Positions 43,370 through 51,699 of a stretch of DNA of 64,000 nt are shown here, piece by piece; position 1 is the stretch's first letter, and every line of letters begins with the position of its first letter. The translations under genes and the position numbers were made by a program. Location of the stretch: assembly GCF_947489365.1 (NCBI RefSeq), contig NZ_CANLDB010000003.1, positions 536,908 to 600,907 on the forward strand. The letters are read 5' to 3'. A model generated the notes under the pieces. That model saw nothing but the letters and a program-made list of their open reading frames with translations. It searched no databases and was not told the origin of the DNA. This DNA comes from an uncultured Nocardioides sp. Lineage in GTDB: Bacteria; Actinomycetota; Actinomycetes; Propionibacteriales; Nocardioidaceae.

Positions 43370-44689
43370 ATGGTCGAGGCCCGTACGACGTCCTCCCGCG
43401 CCCTGTTCGAGCGCGCCCTCGCCGTGACCCCCGGCGGGGTGAACTCCCCGGTCCGGGCCTTCAACGGCGTCGGGGGCACCCCCCGCTTCATCGCCTCCGC
43501 CTCCGGGGCGTGGCTGCGTGACGTCGACGGGACGGCGTACGTCGACCTGATCGGCTCCTGGGGCCCGATGCTGCTGGGCCACGCCCACCCCGAGGTCGTC
43601 GCCGCCGTCACCGAGGCCGCGTCGCGCGGGACGTCGTACGGCACCCCGACGCTGCCGGAGCTCGAGCTCGCCGAGGCGATCGTCGCGCGGACGCCGGTCG
43701 AGCGGGTCCGACTCGTCTCCTCCGGCACGGAGGCGACGATGTCGGCGATCCGGCTCGCGCGCGGCTTCACCGGCCGTGACGTCGTCGTGAAGTTCGCCGG
43801 GTGCTACCACGGGCACGTCGACTCGCTGCTGGCCTCGGCCGGCTCCGGCGTCGCGACCTTCGCCCGGTCCGGCTCCTCCGGGGTGCCCGAGTCGGCCACG
43901 GGCGAGACGATCGTCCTGCCGTACAACGACCGTGCCGCCGTGGAGGCCGCCTTCGCCGAGCACGGCGACCGGATCGCGTGCCTGATCACCGAGGCCGCCG
44001 CCGGAAACATGGGCGTCGTCCCGCCGGCCGAGGGGTTCAACCGCTTCCTGTCCGAGACCTGCCGCGCCCACGGCGCGTTGTTCGTCACCGACGAGGTGAT
44101 GACGGGCTTCCGCGCCTCCGCGCAGGGCTACTGGGGCATCGACGGCGCGGTCGAGGGCTGGGTGCCCGACCTCATGACCTTCGGCAAGGTGATGGGCGGG
44201 GGCTTCCCGGCCGCCGCGTTCGGTGGTCGCGCCGACGTCATGGCCGCGCTGAGCCCCGACGGGCCCGTCTACCAGGCGGGGACGCTGTCGGGGAACCCCG
44301 TCGCCACCACCGCCGGCCTCACCACGCTCCGCCTCGCCACCCCCGCGGTCTACGAACACCTCACCAAGGCCGGCGAGGTGGTGAAGCGCGCCGCGACCGA
44401 GGCGCTCACCGAGGCGGGCGTGCCCCACCACGTCCAGTCCGCGGGAACGATGTTCTCGGTCTTCTTCCGCGACGGCGAGGTCACCGACTTCGCCGGCGCC
44501 TCCGCGCAGGACCTCCCGGCGTACGCCGCGTTCTTCCACGCCATGCTCGACGCCGGGGTGCACCTGCCCCCGTCGGCGTACGAGGCGTGGTTCCTGTCCG
44601 CAGCCCACGACGACGAGGCCGTCGGCCGGATCGTCGAGGCGCTGCCCCGCGCCGCCCGGGCCGCCGCCGCGGTGCAGGGGGCCGCATGA
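43370..44689 (+). CDS. hemL: glutamate-1-semialdehyde 2,1-aminomutase
   Basis: PLP enzyme that converts glutamate-1-semialdehyde (from HemA) to 5-aminolevulinate. 439 residues; the PLP lysine is K273 in [14 protein letters not shown]; further motifs are [20 protein letters not shown] and the PLP-binding Asp in [11 protein letters not shown]. It overlaps the phosphatase gene by four bases and heads the cytochrome c maturation operon, although the remaining haem genes are in the rex operon 2 kb upstream. Confidence 0.97.
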   Translation: MVEARTTSSRALFERALAVTPGGVNSPVRAFNGVGGTPRFIASASGAWLRDVDGTAYVDLIGSWGPMLLGHAHPEVVAAVTEAASRGTSYGTPTLPELELAEAIVARTPVERVRLVSSGTEATMSAIRLARGFTGRDVVVKFAGCYHGHVDSLLASAGSGVATFARSGSSGVPESATGETIVLPYNDRAAVEAAFAEHGDRIACLITEAAAGNMGVVPPAEGFNRFLSETCRAHGALFVTDEVMTGFRASAQGYWGIDGAVEGWVPDLMTFGKVMGGGFPAAAFGGRADVMAALSPDGPVYQAGTLSGNPVATTAGLTTLRLATPAVYEHLTKAGEVVKRAATEALTEAGVPHHVQSAGTMFSVFFRDGEVTDFAGASAQDLPAYAAFFHAMLDAGVHLPPSAYEAWFLSAAHDDEAVGRIVEALPRAARAAAAVQGAA

Positions 44690-45390
44690 GCGCCCGGCCC
44701 ACCGCCCCGTCCGCTCCGGAGAGCACGGTCGTGCACCTGCTGCGCCACGGGGAGGTCCACAACCCCGACGGCGTGCTCTACGGCCGGCTGCCCGGCTACC
44801 GCCTCTCCGCGCGCGGCCGCGCCATGGCCGAGCGGATCGCCACCTCCCTCGCCGGCCGCGACATCGTGCACCTGCGGGTCTCCCCGCTCGAGCGTGCCCG
44901 CGAGACGGTCGCCCCGCTCGCCGCGGCCCTCGGCATCACCCCCGAGATCGACGACCGCGTCATCGAGTCGTCGTCCAAGTTCGAGGGCCAGCGGTTCGCC
45001 ATCAACGACGGCGCCCTGGGCCGGCCGCTGGCCTGGCGCCACCTGCGCAACCCGGTCCGGCCGTCGTGGGGCGAGCCCTACGGCCAGATCGCGGCCCGCA
45101 TGCTCGCCGGCGCCGCCGCCGCCCGGGACTCCGCTCGCGGCCACGAGGCCGTCGTCGTCTCGCACCAGCTCCCGATCTGGACGACCCGCCTGCGGGTCGA
45201 GGGCAAGAGCGTCTTCCTGCACGACCCCCGCCGCCGTCAGTGCACGCTGTGCTCCCTGACGTCGCTGCACTACGAGGGCGACCGGCTGGTGCGCCTGTCG
45301 TACTCCGAGCCCGCCGGCGACATGATCCCGGCGCGCGACAAGCAGTCGCCGTTCAGCTCCGGCGGCCGGCACGAGGAGCCCGTCCCCTGA
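44686..45390 (+). CDS. histidine phosphatase family protein
   Basis: Phosphoglycerate-mutase-like phosphatase of 234 residues. The catalytic His is in [15 protein letters not shown] (RHG motif), the second His in [10 protein letters not shown], and [13 protein letters not shown] carries a phosphate-binding Arg. The C-terminal 20 residues are polar. The substrate is not known, but the gene is regularly placed between hemL and the cytochrome c maturation genes in actinobacteria, as here. It overlaps both neighbours by four bases. Confidence 0.9.
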   Translation: MSARPTAPSAPESTVVHLLRHGEVHNPDGVLYGRLPGYRLSARGRAMAERIATSLAGRDIVHLRVSPLERARETVAPLAAALGITPEIDDRVIESSSKFEGQRFAINDGALGRPLAWRHLRNPVRPSWGEPYGQIAARMLAGAAAARDSARGHEAVVVSHQLPIWTTRLRVEGKSVFLHDPRRRQCTLCSLTSLHYEGDRLVRLSYSEPAGDMIPARDKQSPFSSGGRHEEPVP

Positions 45391-46058
45391 GTCCCCGCCG
45401 CTCCACGCCCGTCTCGCGCCCCCGGCTGCTCGCCGTCGTGGGGCTGCTCGCGGCACTCCTGCTGAGCGGGTGCACCGAGCTCGAGGGCACCGGAGACAAG
45501 GGCTACATCACCGGCGACGGGCAGGTCCGCGAGGTGGCCCCCGAGGACCGCGGCGACCCGGTCGACCTGAGCGGCGAGGGGCTGGACGGCGAACCCCTCG
45601 ACCTCGCCGACCTGCGCGGCGGGGTGACCGTGGTGAACGTCTGGTACTCCACCTGCCCCCCGTGCCGCGCCGAGCAGCCCGAGCTCACCTCCGCCGCCGA
45701 GCGCGTCGAGGGCACCGCCGACTTCGTCGGCATCAACATCCGCGAGTACGACACCGCGATGGGCCTGGCCTTCAACCGCACCTTCGACGTGCCCTACCCC
45801 TCCTTCTACTCGCCCACCGGCGAGGCGATGCTCGCGTTCACCGGCACGCTCGCGCCGAACTCGATCCCCAGCACCGTCGTCCTCGACGCCGAGGGCCGGG
45901 TCGCGGCGAGCGTCATCGGGCCGCTGCCGTCGGAGCAGACCCTCGTGACGCTGATCGAGGACGTCGCCGCCGAGACCCAGCGACCCGACCGCGGCCAGGA
46001 CGGCGGCCAGGACGGCGGCCAGGACGGCGGCCAGGACGGGGGCACGACCCGTGGGTGA
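45387..46058 (+). CDS. TlpA/ResA-like thiol-disulfide lipoprotein (CTG start)
   Basis: Thioredoxin-fold protein that probably keeps apocytochrome c haem-binding cysteines reduced. The lipobox LLLSGC follows a signal helix RLLAVVGLLAALL, so the protein is anchored outside the membrane. The active site is CPPC in VVNVWYSTCPPCRAEQPE. No ATG, GTG or TTG is found before the signal; the frame is reached by a CTG at 45387, which overlaps the previous stop as CTGA and has GAGGAG 8 nt upstream. An in-frame GTG at 45438 would remove the signal's positive n-region. The C-terminus is four GGQD repeats. 223 residues. Confidence 0.8.
   Translation: MSPRRSTPVSRPRLLAVVGLLAALLLSGCTELEGTGDKGYITGDGQVREVAPEDRGDPVDLSGEGLDGEPLDLADLRGGVTVVNVWYSTCPPCRAEQPELTSAAERVEGTADFVGINIREYDTAMGLAFNRTFDVPYPSFYSPTGEAMLAFTGTLAPNSIPSTVVLDAEGRVAASVIGPLPSEQTLVTLIEDVAAETQRPDRGQDGGQDGGQDGGQDGGTTRG
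46003..46046 (+). repeat. 12-bp tandem repeat within the tlpA-like gene
   Basis: GGCCAGGACGGC is repeated about four times in frame, giving the Gly-Gly-Gln-Asp tail. Its length could vary between strains by slippage. It ends just before the ccdA start. Confidence 0.7.
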
Positions 46059-46812
46059 CTGGTTCGGCCAGACCGCCGCGTCCGGCTCGCTCGCGCTCGC
46101 ACTGCCCGTGGCGCTCGTCGCCGGTCTCGTGTCGTTCTTCTCGCCCTGCGTGATCCCGCTGCTGCCCGGCTACCTCTCGTACGCGACCGGGCTGTCCGGG
46201 GCCGACCTCGCCTCCGGGGAGTCGGACCACCGCCGCGGCCGCATGCTCGCCGGCTCCCTGCTGTTCGTGCTCGGGTTCTCCACGGTCTTCGTCCTCATCG
46301 GCACCGCCTCGGGCGCGCTCGGCGAGGCGCTGGTGGTCTACCGCCGCGAGATGACGATCGGCCTCGGCGTCCTCGCCGTCGTGCTGGGACTGGCCTTCAT
46401 GGGCCTCGTCCCGTTCCTGCAGCGCGACGCCCGCGTGCACGCCGTCCCCCGGGTCGGCCTGGCCGCCGCACCGTTCCTCGGCTTCCTGTTCGGCCTCGGC
46501 TGGACCCCCTGCATCGGCCCCACCCTCGGGGTCATCGCCTCCCTGGCGATCACCGAGGGCACCGCCGCCCGCGGGGCGCTTCTCTCCGGGGTCTACGCCC
46601 TCGGGATCGGCCTGCCGTTCGTGGTCGCCGCGCTGGCCTACCGCCGCTTCCTCGGCGCGGTGTCGTTCATCCGTCGCCACCAGGTCTGGGTCATGCGCCT
46701 GGGCGGGCTGATGATGATCCTGACCGGGCTCGCGCTCCTCACCGGCTGGTGGGACGTCGCCGTGGCGTGGGTCCAGATCAACCTCGTCACCGGGTTCGAG
46801 GTGGCGGTGTGA
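46051..46812 (+). CDS. ccdA: cytochrome c biogenesis protein CcdA
   Basis: Six-helix membrane protein that carries electrons from cytosolic thioredoxin to the extracytoplasmic TlpA-like protein. The two redox cysteines are in FFSPCVIPLLPGYLSY (first helix) and GWTPCIGPTLGVIASL (fourth helix), each in the typical Pro-Cys context. 253 residues. The GTG start overlaps the tlpA-like gene by 8 nt; the stop overlaps resB by four. Confidence 0.95.
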   Translation: MGDWFGQTAASGSLALALPVALVAGLVSFFSPCVIPLLPGYLSYATGLSGADLASGESDHRRGRMLAGSLLFVLGFSTVFVLIGTASGALGEALVVYRREMTIGLGVLAVVLGLAFMGLVPFLQRDARVHAVPRVGLAAAPFLGFLFGLGWTPCIGPTLGVIASLAITEGTAARGALLSGVYALGIGLPFVVAALAYRRFLGAVSFIRRHQVWVMRLGGLMMILTGLALLTGWWDVAVAWVQINLVTGFEVAV

Positions 46813-48446
46813 GCACCGACGTCCGCCCCGAGGGGCACATCTCCTCGTCCCCGGTCGAGCCCGACCCGTCGCGGCGGTCGGGTGAGCTGACCTTCCGCGA
46901 GTCGCTGCGCTGGCTGTGGCGCCAGGTCACCTCGATGCGGACCGCGCTGGTCCTGCTGCTGCTCCTCGCCCTGGCCGCCGTGCCGGGGTCGATCATCCCG
47001 CAGTCCGACGTCGACGCCCTCGAGGTGACGCGCTGGCAGGAGGCGCACCCGCGGCTGACACCGGTCTACGAGTGGCTGGGCCTGTTCAGCGTCTACGACT
47101 CCGTGTGGTTCTCGGCGATCTACATCCTGCTGATGATCTCGCTGGTGGGCTGCATCCTCCCGCGCACGCTCGTCTACCTGCGCGCCCTGCGCTCGCGTCC
47201 GGCCAAGGCGCCGCGGTACCTGAGCCGCATGCCCGACAGCACGTCGTACACGACCGACGACGACGTCGAGACCGTCCTGGCCCGCGCCCGGGAGGTCCTG
47301 AAGGGACGCCGCTACCGCGTCGACGCCACGGAGGACTCCGTCGCCTCCGAGCGCGGCTACCTCCGCGAGGCCGGGAACCTGGTGTTCCACGTCTCCGTGC
47401 TCGTCGTGCTGGCGGGGGTGGCCTGGGGCGGGTTGTTCGGGTACCAGGGAGGTGTGATCGTGCTGGCCGGTGGAGGGTTCTCCAACAACCTCACCCAGTA
47501 CGACGACTTCGCCCCCGGCGACCTGTTCGACCCGGCCGACATGGAGCCGTTCTCCTTCGACGTCACCGACTTCGACATCAGCTGGCTCACCGACGGGCCA
47601 CGCGCGGGCATGGCGCAGAAGTTCGTCTCCCACCTCGACTACCGGGAGACCCCCGACAGCGAGGTGCAGAGCTACGACCTGCGCGTCAACCACCCGTTGA
47701 CCATCGGCGACACCGACGTGTTCCTCATCGGGCACGGCTACGCGCCGATCATCACCGTGCGCGACGGGGAGGGGAACGTCGTCACGTCCGGCCCCAAGGT
47801 GTTCCTGCCGTCCGATCCGTCGTTCCGCTCGTTCGGCGTCGTCGCGGCGCCCGACGCGCAGCCCACCTCCATCGGGCTGGAGGGCGAGTTCTACCCGACG
47901 TACGCCTTCACCCCGGAGCAGGGACCCTTCTCCGCGTTCGGCGACGCGGTGAACCCCGCGATCGTCATGCAGGCCTACACCGGCGACCTCGGCCTCGACG
48001 ACGGCGTCGGCCAGTCGGTCTACGTCCTCGACAAGGAGAACGCCGACCTGGTGGAGAACCCCGACGGCTCCCTGTTCCGGATCGAGCTCGCCCCCGGGCA
48101 GAGCGTCGACCTCCCGAACGGTGCCGGCAGCGTCAGCTTCGACGGCGTGCAGCGGTGGAACCGCATCCAGATCAGCCAGACGCCGGGCAAGGGCCTCGCG
48201 CTGGCCGGGGTGATACTGGCCCTGATCGGCCTGCTGGGCTCCCTGTTCATCCGGCCCCGGCGCGTGTGGGTCCGGGCGCGCGAGCGCGACGGCTCGACGT
48301 ACGTCGAGGTGGCGGCGCTGGACCGCTCCGGCGGCCAGGAGGTCACCGAGGAGCTCGACCGGGTCGTCGCCGCCCTGCGAGGCCCCACCCCCGACGACGA
48401 GCCCGACGACGAACCCGAGAAGCAGCCGAAGGAGACGACCACATGA
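46809..48446 (+). CDS. resB: cytochrome c biogenesis protein ResB
   Basis: System II cytochrome c synthase subunit (545 residues). Helices are seen at about 40-60 (MRTALVLLLLLALAAVPGSI), 95-115 (WFSAIYILLMISLVGCILPR), 195-215 (LVFHVSVLVVLAGVAWGGLF with the conserved His) and near 460 (LALAGVILALIGLLGSLFI), with a large outside domain of about 240 residues between the last two. The acidic tail ends EPEKQPKETT. The partner CcsA overlaps by four bases. Confidence 0.93.
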   Translation: MSTDVRPEGHISSSPVEPDPSRRSGELTFRESLRWLWRQVTSMRTALVLLLLLALAAVPGSIIPQSDVDALEVTRWQEAHPRLTPVYEWLGLFSVYDSVWFSAIYILLMISLVGCILPRTLVYLRALRSRPAKAPRYLSRMPDSTSYTTDDDVETVLARAREVLKGRRYRVDATEDSVASERGYLREAGNLVFHVSVLVVLAGVAWGGLFGYQGGVIVLAGGGFSNNLTQYDDFAPGDLFDPADMEPFSFDVTDFDISWLTDGPRAGMAQKFVSHLDYRETPDSEVQSYDLRVNHPLTIGDTDVFLIGHGYAPIITVRDGEGNVVTSGPKVFLPSDPSFRSFGVVAAPDAQPTSIGLEGEFYPTYAFTPEQGPFSAFGDAVNPAIVMQAYTGDLGLDDGVGQSVYVLDKENADLVENPDGSLFRIELAPGQSVDLPNGAGSVSFDGVQRWNRIQISQTPGKGLALAGVILALIGLLGSLFIRPRRVWVRARERDGSTYVEVAALDRSGGQEVTEELDRVVAALRGPTPDDEPDDEPEKQPKETTT

Positions 48447-49468
48447 GCAACGCCGCGTGGGAGAGCCTGAGCAACCAGGCGGTGGCGGCCGCCGGCGTCG
48501 TCTACTTCCTGGCCCTGCTGGCGCACCTCGTCGAGTGGTCGGCGTTGCGGCGCCTCCCGGTCGCGCAGGACGCGAAGCAGCCGGTGGGCGCGGGTGCGCC
48601 CGCGGAGTCCGTCGTGGCCGCCGAGGACGAGTCCGCCTCGGCACGCGACCGCTCGGCGATGTTCGGTCGCCTCGGGCTCCTGCTGACGGTGCTCGCCTGC
48701 GCGATCCACTTCGTCGCCCTGCTCGGCCGCGGTCTCGCGGCGGACCCGATCCGGGTGCCGTGGGGCAACATGTACGAGTTCACGCTCTCGGGGACGTTCT
48801 TCGTCACCCTGATCTTCCTCGTCGCCCGCCAGCGCCTGCGGCTCGCCTGGATGGCCCCGATCGTGGTCGGCACCGTCCTGACGCTGCTGATGATCGACGT
48901 CATCTGGCTGCACGAGGAGGTCGCCCCGCTCACCGAGGCGCTGTACTCGCCGTGGCTCGTGATCCACGTGGTCTCCGCGGTCATCGCGACCGCGACGTTC
49001 ACCCTCGGCGGGCTGCTGTCGGTGCTGTACCTCGTCAAGGAGCGCCAGCTCGGCAGGGGTGGCGGCACCACCGGCTACCTGGCCCGTGTGCCCGCGCCCG
49101 CCCTGCTGGACCGGACGGCGTACCGGCTGCACGCCTTCGCCTTCCCGGTGTGGACCTTCGCGGTCCTCATCACCGGGCCCATCTGGGCGCACGAGGCGTG
49201 GAGCCGCTACTGGAACTGGGACCCCAAGGAGGTGTGGGCCTTCATCACCTGGGTGGTGTACGCCGCCTACCTCCACGCCCGCGCGACGGCCGGGTGGAAG
49301 GGCCGCAACGCCGCCTACCTGGCGCTGCTCGGCACCGCGACGCTGTGGTTCAACTTCATCGGCATCAACTTCTTCTCGACCTCCAGCCAGCACTCGTACG
49401 CCGACGCCCCGCCCGCCGTCGTCCAGGTGCTCGAGTCGCCACCACCGGACCCGCTCGTCGGGGTCTGA
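48443..49468 (+). CDS. ccsB: cytochrome c biogenesis protein CcsA/CcsB (haem handling)
   Basis: Polytopic membrane protein that delivers haem for covalent attachment to apocytochrome c. The WWD domain is clear: WSRYWNWDPKEVWAFITWVV near residue 255, with flanking conserved histidines (HVVSAV in the middle, HARATAGWKG after). WGNMYEFTLSG precedes it. 341 residues, last of the hemL-to-ccs operon. Confidence 0.94.
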   Translation: MSNAAWESLSNQAVAAAGVVYFLALLAHLVEWSALRRLPVAQDAKQPVGAGAPAESVVAAEDESASARDRSAMFGRLGLLLTVLACAIHFVALLGRGLAADPIRVPWGNMYEFTLSGTFFVTLIFLVARQRLRLAWMAPIVVGTVLTLLMIDVIWLHEEVAPLTEALYSPWLVIHVVSAVIATATFTLGGLLSVLYLVKERQLGRGGGTTGYLARVPAPALLDRTAYRLHAFAFPVWTFAVLITGPIWAHEAWSRYWNWDPKEVWAFITWVVYAAYLHARATAGWKGRNAAYLALLGTATLWFNFIGINFFSTSSQHSYADAPPAVVQVLESPPPDPLVGV

Positions 49469-49503
49469 CCCCGGCCGCCCGGCCGCCCGACCGCGGGGCC
49501 GCC

Positions 49504-50331
49504 TCAGGCGGCGACGAGCTCGCGCAGCAGCCGCGCGAGCTCCTCGGGCCGGTCCTCGGTCACGAGGGTGCGGCTGCCGGGGACGACGACGAGCCGTCCC
49601 TGCGGCAGCAGCTCCGCCAGGCGCGGACCGTGCTCGGCGGGCATCATCGCGTCGTCCTCCGCCCACACCACGAGCGCAGGCCGGTCGAAGTCCCGCAACC
49701 GCTCGGCCAGGGCGAGCAGCGTCCGGCGGTCGGGTGCCCCGGTGGCGAACTTCTGCATGTCGCGACGGACGTCCGCGTCGCGCAGCGCGGGGGTGAACCA
49801 CGCGTCGAGCACGTCGTCCGGGACGCGGGCGTGGGACATCGCGCCGTACGCGCGGGGGCCTCGACGGACGAGGGAGGTCTGGAACAGCCGCGTCACGAGC
49901 CAGGTGCCGCCGGGGACCCGGCACATCGCCGCGGGGAGCCGGGCGGGCCCGGGCGGGAAGTTGTCGAACGCCTCGCAGGCGACCATCGCCATCCGGCCGA
50001 CCCGCTCGGCGCGGTCCAGCGCGACCACGAACTGCGCGCCGCCCCAGTCGTTCATCACCAGCGTCACGTCCCGGAGGTCGAGCGCGTCGAGGAGGTCCGC
50101 GAGGATCGCGGCCTGACCGGTCTGCGACAGGTCGGCGTCGGGACGCATCGGCCGGCGGTGCGCCCCCATGGGCAGGGTCGGCAGGACGCAGCGCAGGCCA
50201 TCGAGGTGGGGCAGGACGAGTCGCCACTGCCGGTGGTCCATGGGGAAGCCGTGGGTGAGGACGAGCACCGGGCCGTCACCCCCGGTGTCGACGTACTCGA
50301 CCCCTCCTGCGGGCAGCTCGACGACGAGCAC
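49504..50331 (-). CDS. alpha/beta-hydrolase fold protein, haloalkane-dehalogenase/epoxide-hydrolase-like
   Basis: A 275-residue protein. The oxyanion loop is HGFPMDHRQW (27-36) and the nucleophile elbow NDWGG places an Asp (D95), as in haloalkane dehalogenases and epoxide hydrolases. VVWAEDDAMMP supplies an acid. In the usual C-terminal catalytic-His block (GxGHFxxED), the sequence is GSRTLVTEDRPEE: no His at that point. Either another His serves or the enzyme is altered. GTG 50331 was chosen (AGGGAGG 5 nt upstream) because the longer frame starts inside the operator. Confidence 0.82.
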   Translation of the reverse strand: MLVVELPAGGVEYVDTGGDGPVLVLTHGFPMDHRQWRLVLPHLDGLRCVLPTLPMGAHRRPMRPDADLSQTGQAAILADLLDALDLRDVTLVMNDWGGAQFVVALDRAERVGRMAMVACEAFDNFPPGPARLPAAMCRVPGGTWLVTRLFQTSLVRRGPRAYGAMSHARVPDDVLDAWFTPALRDADVRRDMQKFATGAPDRRTLLALAERLRDFDRPALVVWAEDDAMMPAEHGPRLAELLPQGRLVVVPGSRTLVTEDRPEELARLLRELVAA

Positions 50332-50345
50332 CGGCGCCTCCCTCT

Positions 50346-50363
50346 CTTGAACGATCACTCAAG
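50346..50363. promoter_or_regulatory. TetR-family operator candidate
   Basis: CTTGAACGATCACTCAAG is an 18-bp palindrome (CTTGA, TCAAG outer arms; GATC centre). It lies in the 63-bp gap between the divergent hydrolase and TetR genes, upstream of both ribosome-binding sites, as expected for a local repressor site controlling both. Confidence 0.65.
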
Positions 50364-50394
50364 TAGGCTGCGAACGTAACAGCGAGGAGGACCG

Positions 50395-51003
50395 GTGTCA
50401 CCAGCGAGACGAGGTCAGGACACCCGTGACCGGGTCGTCGGGGCCGCGGCGTCCCTCTACCGGCGCCAGGGGTGCGCGGGCACGGGCCTGGCCCAGATCG
50501 CCCAGGAGTCCGGCACCCGGGTGGGGTCGATCTACCACTTCTTCGGCGGCGGCAAGGACGCGCTGACGGAGGAGGTGGTCCGCACCAGCGGTGCGGCGTA
50601 CGGCGCTCTGGTGGCGGGGATCCTGGCGGAGGGGCCGGAGGACCCGGTCGAGGCCCTGGGGGCCGCGTTCGGCCGGGCGGCCGACGACCTCGCGGCGTCG
50701 GGCTACGCCGACGCCTGCCCGATCGCGACGATCGCGCTCGAGGTGGCGAGCACCCACGAGCCCCTACGCCGAGCGACGGCGGAGGTGTTCGGGGAGTGGC
50801 TCGTGGGGCTCACGGCGTTCTGCCGCGGGGTGGTCGACGACGAGGCCGTCGCCCGTGACCTGGCGACGGCGGTGCTGACGATGCTCGAGGGGGCCTTCGT
50901 GCTCAGCCGGGCGGCGCGGGACACGACGGCCCTCCACGCCGCGGGCCGCGGCGTCGTCGTCCTGGCCTCAGCCCTGCGGGACACGCACGCGGCGCAGGAC
51001 TGA
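50395..51003 (+). CDS. TetR-family transcriptional regulator
   Basis: A 202-residue repressor. The HTH is in the first 50 residues: DTRDRVVGAAASLYRRQG, then GLAQIAQESGTRVGSIYHFF with the recognition helix. The remainder is a helical ligand-binding domain similar in layout to LmrA/YxaF-type regulators (ACPIATIALEVASTHEPLR). GAGGAGG precedes the GTG. It is divergent from the hydrolase gene, with an operator-like palindrome between. Ligand unknown, perhaps the hydrolase substrate. Confidence 0.9.
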   Translation: MSPARRGQDTRDRVVGAAASLYRRQGCAGTGLAQIAQESGTRVGSIYHFFGGGKDALTEEVVRTSGAAYGALVAGILAEGPEDPVEALGAAFGRAADDLAASGYADACPIATIALEVASTHEPLRRATAEVFGEWLVGLTAFCRGVVDDEAVARDLATAVLTMLEGAFVLSRAARDTTALHAAGRGVVVLASALRDTHAAQD

Positions 51004-51024
51004 GAGGGACCGGCGGACGGGCGC

Positions 51025-51366
51025 TCAGGCCTCGCCGGTACGGCGGTCGGAGGTGTCGTCGTCCTGGCGCCGCTCCGGCTCGGGCTCGGCCGGGGGCTCG
51101 ACGGGGGACTCGTCCGCGGGCGGCGCCGGGGGCGTCGTCTCCGGCGGGGGAGGAGCAGCGTCGCTCGGCTTGCGCTGGTGCCGCTTCTCGCGGTCGAGCT
51201 TCCACAGGAAGTCGGGGTCGTCGTCCGGGCCCAGGGGGCGCCTCGGCGGCGGGGGTGCGACGGTGCCGCCCCCTCCGGAGCCACCCGCGGCGCGGCGCTG
51301 GCTCGCCCGCACGAGCAGGTAGACCGCGAGGCCGACCAGTGCGACCACGAGCAGGAACTTCAGCAC
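51025..51366 (-). CDS. membrane-anchored Pro/Glu-rich protein (113 aa)
   Basis: One N-terminal membrane helix ([20 protein letters not shown]) followed by a cytoplasmic or external tail that begins with glycine/proline runs, then [16 protein letters not shown], then an acidic proline-rich segment. No enzyme motif. The block [12 protein letters not shown] may be a short interaction motif. TACGCT lies 6 nt before its GTG start, back-to-back with the promoter of the divergent DUF4229 gene. Function unknown. Confidence 0.7.
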   Translation of the reverse strand: MLKFLLVVALVGLAVYLLVRASQRRAAGGSGGGGTVAPPPPRRPLGPDDDPDFLWKLDREKRHQRKPSDAAPPPPETTPPAPPADESPVEPPAEPEPERRQDDDTSDRRTGEA

Positions 51367-51427
51367 AGCACCAGCGTAGGCACAGGGTGGTCACGCCGAG
51401 GGCGGAACCCGACCGTAGGCTCGGAGC

Positions 51428-51694
51428 ATGAAGGAGTTCGCCGTCTACACCGGGCTGCGGATCGGGCTGTTCGCGGCGTCGTACGGCGTCGTGGGCGGCA
51501 TCTGGCTGATCTTCACGCGCGACCGGCTGCCGCTGATCCTGCCGATCCTGGCCGCGCTGATCATCTCGGGGATCGCGTCGTACTTCCTGCTGGACCGCCA
51601 GCGCGACGCCCTCGCGCTCCGGATCCAGGGCGGGGCCGAGAAGGCCGGCGCCAAGCTGGAGGAGCGACGCGGCCGCGAGGACGGCGGGGTCTGA
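51428..51694 (+). CDS. DUF4229 membrane protein
   Basis: An 88-residue protein with two membrane helices: [20 protein letters not shown] and [20 protein letters not shown], then the charged tail [20 protein letters not shown]. The pattern matches DUF4229. TAGGCT lies exactly 6 nt before the ATG, suggesting a leaderless transcript. Function not known. Confidence 0.8.
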   Translation: MKEFAVYTGLRIGLFAASYGVVGGIWLIFTRDRLPLILPILAALIISGIASYFLLDRQRDALALRIQGGAEKAGAKLEERRGREDGGV

Positions 51695-51699
51695 CCGGA

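Noticed and set aside
49504..50331. menH (SHCHC synthase) for the alpha/beta-hydrolase
   Set aside because: MenH uses a Ser nucleophile (GxSxG); here the elbow has Asp (NDWGG), and the gene is divergent from its own TetR regulator.
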